Source: Nocardia ignorata NBRC 108230 (GTDB taxonomy: Bacteria; Actinomycetota; Actinomycetes; Mycobacteriales; Mycobacteriaceae). From it: 64,000 nt of DNA. The DNA lies in assembly GCF_001612905.1 (NCBI RefSeq), contig NZ_BDBI01000017.1, positions 186,001 through 250,000 on the forward strand, read 5' to 3'. The notes under the pieces are model-generated. The model did not search any database. It was not told the origin of the DNA and was given only the letters and a program-made list of their open reading frames with translations. This document shows positions 9,207 to 16,028 of this stretch, piece after piece; position 1 is the first letter of the stretch; each line of letters begins with the position of its first letter. A program made the position numbers and the translations under genes.

Positions 9207-9584
9207 ATGACCGTTATCGACACACCCACCATCACCACCGAGACCACGACCTGGACCCAGGCGTGCCGACTCGATTTCCTTATTCCGGGACGCGGCGTCG
9301 CTGTCCTGCTCGACGGCGGCAAGCAGGCCGCCCTGTTCCTGCTACCCGACGGCACGCTGGCCGCCGTGGGCAATGTCGATCCGTTCGGCCGGGCCGCGGT
9401 CATGTCGCGCGGCATCGTCGGCGACCGGGGCGGGGTCCCGGTGGTGGCCTCGCCGCTGCTCAAGCAGGCTTTCTCCCTCATCGACGGCCGCTGCCTCGAC
9501 GATGAGACCCAGTCGCTGCCGGTGTATGCCGTGCGACTCGACGCAGGCATCGTCTCGGTGTCGAACGAACCGGTGACTTCATGA
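9207..9584 (+). CDS. nirD: Nitrite reductase small subunit NirD
   Basis: A 125-residue Rieske-fold protein that partners NirB. As in NirD proteins generally, the Cys/His ligands of true Rieske clusters are absent, so the fold probably has a structural role. Conserved landmarks are the NVDPFG loop, SRGIVGDRGG and the end DETQSLPVYAVRL. GGAGGAGG upstream of ATG 9207 gives a strong ribosome-binding site. Its stop overlaps the start of the next gene by four bases (ATGA), so translation is probably coupled. Confidence 0.95.
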   Translation: MTVIDTPTITTETTTWTQACRLDFLIPGRGVAVLLDGGKQAALFLLPDGTLAAVGNVDPFGRAAVMSRGIVGDRGGVPVVASPLLKQAFSLIDGRCLDDETQSLPVYAVRLDAGIVSVSNEPVTS

Positions 9585-10819
9585 ATTCTGTGCCCGAAGC
9601 GGGACCCTGTCTCGCCGGTTTCACCATCGGTATCACCGCTGCTCGTCGCGCCGAGGAATTCGGCACCCTGCTCACCCGCCGTGGCGCCACCGTGGTGAGC
9701 GCGCCCGCCATCCGCATCATCCCGCTCGCCGACGACACCGAACTCGAGCGGGTCACCGAACAGCTCATCGCCGACCCGCCCGCCATCACCGTGGCGACCA
9801 CCGGCATCGGTTTCCGTGGCTGGATGGAGGCCGCCGAGGGCTGGGGGTTGGCCGAGACGCTGCGTGACACCCTTGCCGCCACCCGCATGCTCGCCCGTGG
9901 GCCCAAGGCCAAGGGCGCCATCCGGGCCGCTGAGCTGCGCGAAGAGTGGTCGCCCGCGTCCGAGTCGTCGGCCGAGGTGCTCGACCACCTGCTCGCCGAG
10001 GGTGTCGAGGGTGTGCGCATCGCTGTGCAGCTGCATGGCGCGACCACCGAGTGGGAACCGGTGCCCGACTTCTGCGAGGTGCTGCGCTGCGCGGGCGCCG
10101 ATGTGGTTCCGGTGCCCGTGTACCGGTGGGAACCGCCCGCCGATCGCGGCCCGATGGACTCGATGATCGACGCGATCATCTCCGGCAGCCTCGACTGCGT
10201 CACCTTCACCAGCGCCCCCGCCGTGGCCTCACTTCTCATGCGCGCCAAGGAAACCGGGCTGCTCGAGTCGGTGCTGCACGCCCTGCGCGGACGAGTGCTC
10301 GCCGCCTGTGTCGGCCCGATCACCGCCGCGCCGCTGGAAGAACTCGGCGTGCCGACGACCATGCCCGGCCGGGCGCGGCTGGGTGCGCTCGCCCGCCACG
10401 TGGCCGAGGAACTGCCGCGCCGCGCCAGCCGGATCTACGCGGCCGGGCACCTCATCAGCGTGCGCGGTGGCTGCGTTGTGGTCGACGGTGAGGTTCGTCA
10501 GCTCGCGCCCGCGCCGATGGCGTTGATGCGGTCGCTGGCCCGTCAGCCTGGTCGGGTGGTCTCGCGTGAGGATCTGCTGTCGGCGCTGCCCGGAGGTGGC
10601 GACGACACCCATGCGGTGGAAACCGCAATCGCCCGCCTGCGCGCGGGACTCGGCACGCCGAAGGCCATCCAGACCGTGGTGAAGCGCGGTTACCGCCTCG
10701 CCCTCGACGCGGCCGACTGCTCCGACGCGCCGTCGCGTCCGCCGGTGCAGCCGCCGCACGCCGCCGGCATCGGCACTCCCGCGCGGTCGGCGCGGAGCCA
10801 GACGATCGGGGTGTGGTGA
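9581..10819 (+). CDS. Uroporphyrinogen-III synthase fused to an OmpR-type winged helix
   Basis: A 412-residue two-domain protein. Residues about 5-260 are a HemD-like uroporphyrinogen-III synthase (FTIGITAARRAEEFG; TFTSAPAV; ACVGPITAAPLEELG). Residues about 285-375 are a DNA-binding winged helix of the Trans_reg_C type (SREDLLSALPGG; VETAIARLRAGLG; VVKRGYRL). The same fusion is known near nirBD in mycobacteria (Rv0260c-like). It may make the siroheme precursor, sense a tetrapyrrole and regulate the operon, or do both; which is not shown. It overlaps nirD and the chelatase gene by four bases each. Confidence 0.9.
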   Translation: MNSVPEAGPCLAGFTIGITAARRAEEFGTLLTRRGATVVSAPAIRIIPLADDTELERVTEQLIADPPAITVATTGIGFRGWMEAAEGWGLAETLRDTLAATRMLARGPKAKGAIRAAELREEWSPASESSAEVLDHLLAEGVEGVRIAVQLHGATTEWEPVPDFCEVLRCAGADVVPVPVYRWEPPADRGPMDSMIDAIISGSLDCVTFTSAPAVASLLMRAKETGLLESVLHALRGRVLAACVGPITAAPLEELGVPTTMPGRARLGALARHVAEELPRRASRIYAAGHLISVRGGCVVVDGEVRQLAPAPMALMRSLARQPGRVVSREDLLSALPGGGDDTHAVETAIARLRAGLGTPKAIQTVVKRGYRLALDAADCSDAPSRPPVQPPHAAGIGTPARSARSQTIGVW

Positions 10820-11559
10820 GCGCGGCGCGGCCGGGTGAGCCGGCCCTCGTGCTCGTCGCGCACGGCACCCGCAGCGCGCGCGGGGTGGAGATGATCGCCG
10901 CCCTCGCCGACGCGGTCGGCACCGAACTGGGTTGCGGCATGGACACCACCGGCCCGAACCCGTTGCTGCGCACCGCTTTCGTCGATGTGCTCGGCCCGTC
11001 GCCGTCGGAGGTGCTGCGTGACCTCGACGGCCCGGCCGTGGTGGTCCCGGCGTTCCTGGCATCGGGTTACCACGTGTACCAAGACGTTCCGCGTGAGGTG
11101 GCCGAGAGCGGACACACCGCTGTCGCGGTGACCCCCGCCATGGGTCCTGACCCCGCACTGACCAGGATCATGGCGATGCGCCTGCGCGCGGCCGGCTGGC
11201 AGCCCGGTGACGCGGTGGTCTTCGCGGCCGCCGGTTCGTCGGATTCCCGTGCGCGCCAGGATGTCCGGCGCGCGGCGGGAATGCTCGCCGAGCAGCTCGC
11301 CGCACCGGTGCGGATCGCCTACGTGGCCACCGGCGCTCCGCGCGTCCCGGAAGTCGTTGCGGCCCTGCGTGAATCGGGCTCGCAGCGGGTGTTCATCGCG
11401 TCGTACCTGCTGGCCCACGGCCTGTTCCATCAGCGCCTGCACGACGCGGGCGCCGATGGCGTCGCCGAACCGATCGGCGTCCACCCCGCGGTCGTCCGCC
11501 TGATCGCCGACCGCTACCGCACCGCCGCCCGCGAATTGGCACGCGCGAACCTCCGCTGA
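10816..11559 (+). CDS. Sirohydrochlorin chelatase (CbiX/SirB family)
   Basis: A 247-residue cytoplasmic protein with two repeated chelatase halves. The metal-site histidines appear in LVAHGTRSARG near residue 15 and in LLAHGLFHQRLHDAG near residue 205. The family inserts Fe(II) or Co(II) into sirohydrochlorin. As the last gene of the nirBD operon it most likely makes siroheme for NirB. GTG 10816 overlaps the upstream stop as GTGA; the GTG three bases earlier is an alternative. Confidence 0.88.
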   Translation: MSAARPGEPALVLVAHGTRSARGVEMIAALADAVGTELGCGMDTTGPNPLLRTAFVDVLGPSPSEVLRDLDGPAVVVPAFLASGYHVYQDVPREVAESGHTAVAVTPAMGPDPALTRIMAMRLRAAGWQPGDAVVFAAAGSSDSRARQDVRRAAGMLAEQLAAPVRIAYVATGAPRVPEVVAALRESGSQRVFIASYLLAHGLFHQRLHDAGADGVAEPIGVHPAVVRLIADRYRTAARELARANLR

Positions 11560-11833
11560 GACTGTCGCCTTCGAAGAAGCCGCGCAGCCCTCGCCTGCAT
11601 CCGTGGTCACGTAGGGTGCGGCTCGTCGGCTGACCCGCTCAGGGCGAGCATGAGCGCGAACACATCGCGGGTAAACCTCCGTCGGCGCCGTCGGTCGCAG
11701 GCGATCGGCGACCGCACCGATGTCGGCCCGAACTTCCCCTGCGTGGTGGGCGGGTCGGGGTCCGCTTCGGATGCGGTTGTAGGTGCCGGTCGCGATAGGG
11801 TGGTGTGGTTTCCATCGAAGGGGGTACCCGCTC
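11560..11833. other. Intergenic region without a recognised gene
   Basis: These 274 bases separate the end of the nitrite operon from a membrane-protein gene. A ribosome-binding site (AAGGGGGT) lies just before the next start. No convincing small gene, terminator hairpin or repeat was found. Confidence 0.5.
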
Positions 11834-12724
11834 ATGTCCGGTTCGGACGACAAGCAGTACGCGCAGGAGCCGAACGAACTGACGTCGTACCCCGCCGACG
11901 AAGTGGCCGTCCCGCAGCCGCCTGCCCCGGCTGCCGCTCCCTTCGCACCGGGTCAGCAGCCGTATGTGCCGGGTCAGCCGCCCGTTGTAGGTCAGCCTGT
12001 GCCCGCGCAGCCGATCGGCGGGCAGTTCGCGCCTGGCACTGCTCCGGGGCAGCCCTATGTACCCGGGCAGCAGCCGGGCGGCCAGACCTATCCGTCCGGG
12101 CAGGCGATCGGTGCGCAGTTCCCACCCGGCGCTTCTCCAGGACAGCCTTATGTCGGTGGGCAGCCGGGTGGGCTGGTGTTTACCCCCGCGCCGTATCCCG
12201 CGTATGTGCCAGAGCCGGCGGAGACCGAGCCGCGGGTGGTTCCGGAGAACATCCGGATGGCGTTCATCGTGATGCTGGTCGGGGCGGCGGTGGCGTTTCT
12301 CGGCGGGGCGTATTCGCTCACCGACATCGACACCGTTCGCACGACCCTTCTCGACTCCTCCGATGGGATGTTCCGCGGCTCGAGCCTCGATGTCCTCGTG
12401 TACGCGACGGTCGGTGCGACGGTGGTCGGGGCACTGATCACGGTGGGGCTGTGGATATGGATGGCGTTCGCGTGCCGGGCCGGGAAGAACTGGGCGCGAA
12501 TCACCTCGACCATATTCTTCGGCTTCAACGTCCTCTCGACGCTCTACGCGGTACTCGGGATGGTGGCGGACCTGGGCGTCACCCCGGGAGCGCTGGCGTT
12601 CACCCTCGCGGGTTTCGCCATCGGGCTCGGAGCCGTGGTGCTGCTCTGGAACCCGAAGTCGGCGCCCTTCTTCGCGCCCGCCCGCCCGGCCTACCCGCAG
12701 TACCCGCTCGCGGGACCCCGCTGA
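11834..12724 (+). CDS. Pro/Gly/Gln-rich N-terminus with four transmembrane helices, unknown function
   Basis: A 296-residue protein. The first 130 residues are low-complexity and contain two copies of a unit of about 31 residues beginning QPIGGQFAPG and QAIGAQFPPG, with repeated QPYVPGQ motifs. Four hydrophobic helices follow (about residues 140-160, 185-215, 225-245 and 255-275), then a short PAYPQYPL tail. Such architecture is common in uncharacterised actinobacterial envelope proteins. ATG 11834 has AAGGGGGT upstream; an in-frame GTG at 11783 lacks a good site. No enzymatic motif is visible. Confidence 0.8.
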   Translation: MSGSDDKQYAQEPNELTSYPADEVAVPQPPAPAAAPFAPGQQPYVPGQPPVVGQPVPAQPIGGQFAPGTAPGQPYVPGQQPGGQTYPSGQAIGAQFPPGASPGQPYVGGQPGGLVFTPAPYPAYVPEPAETEPRVVPENIRMAFIVMLVGAAVAFLGGAYSLTDIDTVRTTLLDSSDGMFRGSSLDVLVYATVGATVVGALITVGLWIWMAFACRAGKNWARITSTIFFGFNVLSTLYAVLGMVADLGVTPGALAFTLAGFAIGLGAVVLLWNPKSAPFFAPARPAYPQYPLAGPR

Positions 12725-12749
12725 CCAGCGGCGCTGTTAGGCTCGAACA

Positions 12750-13331
12750 GTGGCGCGCACCAAGGAATTCGACCCCGATGTGGTACTGGGCCGCGCACTG
12801 GATCTGTTCTGGGAGCGCGGGTACGAGTCGACCTCGATGGCCGATCTCACCGAGCATCTCGGCATCGCCAGGGGTTCCATCTACGCCACCTTCGGCAACA
12901 AGCACGACCTGTTCATGCGGGCACTGCAGCGGCACCTGGAGGTCGTCGACGAGCGGGTCACCACGCAGCTGTCCGTGCCTGGTCCGGCGCTGCCCGCCGT
13001 GCGCGCGCTGATCGACCAGTTCGTGCGCGAGTCGTGCAGCGAGGACCGCTTCCTCGGCTGCCTGGTCACCACGTCGGCGGTAGAACTGGCCGCCCGCGAC
13101 CAGGAGGTCGCCCGAGCCGTCGAATCCAGTTGGGCCCGGACCGAAACCGCGCTGACCGGCGCCCTCACCCGAGCCCGCGCCCAAGCCGAACTCGCTCCCG
13201 GCAGCGACCCGCGCGCCCTGGCCCGCTTCCTGCTCGTCTTCCTCCAGGGCGTCTGGGTCCTCGAACGCACCCCGAACGCCGCCGCCCGCCTACGCGACGC
13301 GAACCGGATCGTCACCACCCTCCTCAGCTGA
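12750..13331 (+). CDS. TetR/AcrR family regulator
   Basis: A 193-residue repressor-type protein. The N-terminal helix-turn-helix is clear (residues about 25-50, MADLTEHLGIARGSIYATFG), and the C-terminal half resembles TetR_C-type ligand domains with a conserved CLVTTSAVELA stretch. The GTG start follows a -10-like TAGGCT (12738-12743) by six bases with no ribosome-binding site, suggesting a leaderless mRNA. Its target is unknown; it lies 25 bases after the membrane-protein gene on the same strand. Confidence 0.88.
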   Translation: MARTKEFDPDVVLGRALDLFWERGYESTSMADLTEHLGIARGSIYATFGNKHDLFMRALQRHLEVVDERVTTQLSVPGPALPAVRALIDQFVRESCSEDRFLGCLVTTSAVELAARDQEVARAVESSWARTETALTGALTRARAQAELAPGSDPRALARFLLVFLQGVWVLERTPNAAARLRDANRIVTTLLS

Positions 13332-13385
13332 CACACCGCTTCGACCCGGCGCACCCGGTTCGCGGTCGGCCTCGCCGGGAGTCCG

Positions 13386-13550
13386 GATGCCTTCAGCGAA
13401 GGCGACGCCGCGGGCCACCGAGTCCCGCAGCGACGCATCGTCATCGACCGCCTCGGCGGTGACGCTTAACGAGCCACTGAGCTCACGGCCACCCATCACC
13501 ATCGGCGTCACCGCGTCGGATGTCGACGATGTCCTCGCCGGCGTCGTCCG
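13386..13550 (-). pseudogene. Decayed TfoX N-terminal-domain gene fragment
   Basis: On the minus strand about 38 codons (PMVMGGRELSG ... DDDASLRD ... RGVAFAEG) match the C-terminal third of the intact TfoX-like protein at 15257-15589 with roughly 80% identity by eye. Upstream, residues DDAGEDIVDI resemble the preceding family segment but in a different frame, so a frameshift is present, and the N-terminal half is missing. It lies in the 322-base gap between the TetR and esterase genes, in inverted orientation to its intact relative. Confidence 0.65.
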
Positions 13551-13659
13551 GGCAGCCCGGGTACCCGCCGAAACGCCCTAGCCCACCCATACGGGACGAC
13601 ACGGACACATTCGCCGTCAATGCACGGTATCTATTGATCGATGCGGCACACTCGTGCGC

Positions 13660-14625
13660 ATGCGTCGGCTGTTGTGCTGTCTGCTCGTCTTGCTCGGCTG
13701 CGGTGTGGTCGTCTCACCTGCGGCATCGGCGAATTCATCGATCCTCGAGGTCCGGCCGCTCGGCGGCAGGCAGTTCGAGGTCGTCGTCCATTCGGCGGCG
13801 ATGAACCGGCCGATCACCCTGTGGATGTCGCATCCCGGTCCGGGCGCGCCCGCGCTGTACCTGCTCAACGCCGTCGACGGCGGGGAGAGCGGCGGGCCGT
13901 GGATGCGGCGCACCGATGTGGTCGACTTCTTCGCCGACAAGCCGGTGAATGTGATCGTCCCGATCGGCGGCCGGGCCAGCATGTACACCGACTGGCAACG
14001 TGACGATCCGGTTCTCGGCCGCAACAAGTGGACCACCTTTCTCACCAGCGAGTTGCCCCCACTGCTCGACGACCGCTTCGGCATGACCGGTGCCAACGGC
14101 GTCGCGGGACTGTCGATGTCGGCCACCTCGGCGCTGAACCTCGCCATCGCCGCACCGGGCCGCTACCGCGCGGTCGGCGCCTTGAGCGGCTGCACGCAGA
14201 CCGCGAACCCGCTGGCCCAGACCCTCGTCCGTTCTCAGCTCGCCACCTTCGGCGCCAACGCCGACAACATGTGGGGCGGACCCGGCGACCCGGCGTGGGT
14301 GGCCAATGATCCGGTGCTGCACGCGGATCGGTTGCGTGGGACCTCGGTGTACCTGTCCTCGGGCAACGGTGCCCCCGGCCCGCACGAGGCGCTCAACGAT
14401 CCGAGCATCGCGGGCAATGTCGGTGTGCTGCTCGACCGGGTCCTGGTCGGCGGCACCATGGAAGCCGTCGTCGGCAGCTGCTCGGGACCGCTCGCCGGAC
14501 GCCTCGGTCAGCTCGGTATCCCCGCCGACGTCCGCTTCCGGGCCGCGGGCACGCACGCCTGGCCGTACTGGCAGGACGACGTGCACGACTCCTGGCCGAT
14601 GTTCGCCGCCGCCCTCGGCGTCTGA
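13660..14625 (+). CDS. Secreted antigen-85-like esterase/mycolyltransferase family protein
   Basis: A 321-residue alpha/beta-hydrolase with a signal peptide (residues 1-27: Arg-rich start, LLCCLLVLLGCGVVV core, cleavage after ASA). The nucleophile elbow is GLSMSATSA with Ser near residue 150, and the C-terminal catalytic His lies in GTHAWPYWQDD. The protein resembles the mycolyltransferase/esterase D family that loads mycolates onto trehalose and arabinogalactan, although some members are inactive or have other substrates. ATG 13660 is chosen; GTG 13654 is two codons earlier. Transcription ends at the hairpin at 14632-14674. Confidence 0.85.
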   Translation: MRRLLCCLLVLLGCGVVVSPAASANSSILEVRPLGGRQFEVVVHSAAMNRPITLWMSHPGPGAPALYLLNAVDGGESGGPWMRRTDVVDFFADKPVNVIVPIGGRASMYTDWQRDDPVLGRNKWTTFLTSELPPLLDDRFGMTGANGVAGLSMSATSALNLAIAAPGRYRAVGALSGCTQTANPLAQTLVRSQLATFGANADNMWGGPGDPAWVANDPVLHADRLRGTSVYLSSGNGAPGPHEALNDPSIAGNVGVLLDRVLVGGTMEAVVGSCSGPLAGRLGQLGIPADVRFRAAGTHAWPYWQDDVHDSWPMFAAALGV

Positions 14626-14631
14626 ACCACA

Positions 14632-14674
14632 CACGACGACGGCCGCCACGCAGCACGTGGCGGCCGTCGTCGTG
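14632..14674. terminator. Long perfect hairpin between convergent genes
   Basis: A perfect 19-bp stem (14632-14650 with 14656-14674) with a CAGCA loop separates the esterase and Ig-like genes. There is no long T-run, but position and stem strength support termination on both strands. Confidence 0.75.
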
Positions 14675-14681
14675 CCGGGAG

Positions 14682-15110
14682 CTAGCTCGCCGAACCGGTG
14701 AGTAGTCCGCCCAGATCGGCGGAGCCGGTGCTGCCACCGTCGGGCGGGGTGGTCGGCTTCTCGGAGACCTGCACGGTGACGGTCTTGGAGCTGATGAGTT
14801 CCTGCACCGCCTTGATCTCGTGGGCGCCGGGCGTGGTCGGTGTCCAGCTGATGGTCGCCTTGCCGTCCCTGACCGCGACCGGCTCGCCGATCTGCGTGCC
14901 GTTGTCGGTGAAGGTCACCTTGAACAGGAACGACGTGGCGGTGACGTCGGCCGTCACGGTGTAGGGGGTGCCCACGTAGTGGGTGGTGCCACTCACCGCG
15001 ATGCTCTGGACGAGCGCCGAGGCCTGCGGTGCCGTCAGCACGGCCGCCGCCGCGATCGCGGTGAACGCTGTGAGGCCGAAGCCGGTGCGCCGTGCCTGGT
15101 AGGTCTGCAT
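14682..15110 (-). CDS. Small secreted Ig-like domain protein
   Basis: A 142-residue exported protein. The signal peptide spans about residues 1-33 with cleavage after QASA. The mature part is one bacterial Ig-like beta-sandwich (IAVSGTTHYVGTPYTVTAD ... SWTPTTPGAHEIKAVQ), followed by a flexible Pro/Gly/Ser-rich tail. Such proteins are common in nocardial secretomes; a structural or adhesive role is possible but not shown. It converges on the esterase gene across a strong terminator. Confidence 0.75.
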   Translation of the reverse strand: MQTYQARRTGFGLTAFTAIAAAAVLTAPQASALVQSIAVSGTTHYVGTPYTVTADVTATSFLFKVTFTDNGTQIGEPVAVRDGKATISWTPTTPGAHEIKAVQELISSKTVTVQVSEKPTTPPDGGSTGSADLGGLLTGSAS

Positions 15111-15256
15111 GGTGTTCTCCTGTGTCGAGCTGTGGTGAGCGCGAGATTAGCCAGTCGGTTCGGCCGAGGTCCCGGAAACAGAAAAAGAGATGTTTAAAAT
15201 TTTGGCGGCCGGGAAAGCAGAGTGAATCTGTCGGTGCCCCGGCGCATACTCGGCCC

Positions 15257-15589
15257 ATGGCATACGACGAGGAACTCGCCGAGCGGATCCGGGAGATCGT
15301 CTATCCTCGGGCCGATCTCGCCGAGAAGAAGATGTTCGGTGGGCTCGCGTTCCTGATCGGCGGCAACATGGCCGTCGCCGCCAGCGGACAGGGGGGATTG
15401 CTGGTGCGCGTCGATCCGGCCGAAGGCGACACGCTGCTCGACGGGTCGGCGGTGTCGCCGATGGTGATGGGTGGCCGCGAGCTCAGCGGCTGGTTACGCG
15501 TCGCCCCCGAGGCGGTCGATGACGATGCGTCGCTGCGGGACTGGGTGACCCGCGGCGTCGCCTTCGCCGAGGCCCTGCCCAGCAAATAA
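15257..15589 (+). CDS. TfoX/Sxy N-terminal-domain family protein
   Basis: A 110-residue single-domain protein with the family core (KKMFGGLAFLIGGNMAVA near residue 30; MVMGGRELSGWL near 72). TfoX in proteobacteria controls competence, but short actinobacterial relatives have no known role. ATG 15257 follows a -10-like CATACT (15245-15250) by six bases, suggesting leaderless transcription. A decayed relative lies 1.7 kb upstream in inverted orientation. Confidence 0.85.
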   Translation: MAYDEELAERIREIVYPRADLAEKKMFGGLAFLIGGNMAVAASGQGGLLVRVDPAEGDTLLDGSAVSPMVMGGRELSGWLRVAPEAVDDDASLRDWVTRGVAFAEALPSK

Positions 15590-15657
15590 TCGGCCACCGC
15601 CGATTTCACCCGCCTCGGGTGAGGTGTGACCCGGGCGCGAACTGCAAGACTGACATC

Positions 15658-15873
15658 ATGTCCGGGCCGCTGCGCTATCAATTCGTCCTCGAGGGCGAAC
15701 TGTCCGATCGTGTACTCGCGGCGTTTCCCGAGCTCATTCCCAGCGATCATGCTGCGGCCGGGACAACGACGCTGTTCGGCACGGTCGCCGACAGCACCGC
15801 TGTGCGGGGGATTCTGGCGCGGATCGACACCCTCGGCCTCACGCTGCTCGAGATGTCACGCCTGCCCGACTGA
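15658..15873 (+). CDS. 71-residue protein of unknown function
   Basis: A short acidic protein (pI not calculated) with an alternating pattern suggesting a small alpha/beta fold: RYQFVLEGELSDRVLAAFP, a TTLFGTV strand, then a helix and LTLLEMSRLPD. ATG 15658 lies shortly after an AAGACT sequence, so it may also be leaderless. No family is recognised. It precedes the LuxR regulator gene by 155 bases and could be co-expressed. Confidence 0.6.
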   Translation: MSGPLRYQFVLEGELSDRVLAAFPELIPSDHAAAGTTTLFGTVADSTAVRGILARIDTLGLTLLEMSRLPD

Positions 15874-16028
15874 GGTGACGGGGCGGGCCACGCAAAGAGC
15901 CTGCGTCGATCTGGTAACGAGCACGTCGAGATGTCGTCACCAGCAAACTCGTGGCGCCCGCGTGGCCTACCGTCGAACTCGCACACGATGTCGGGGGCAG
16001 GTGAGAACTCGAGTTCAGGAGGCTCGTG

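Noticed and set aside
13387..13581. A plus-strand 64-codon frame after the first TetR gene
   Set aside because: It is antisense to the decayed TfoX fragment and has no ribosome-binding site.
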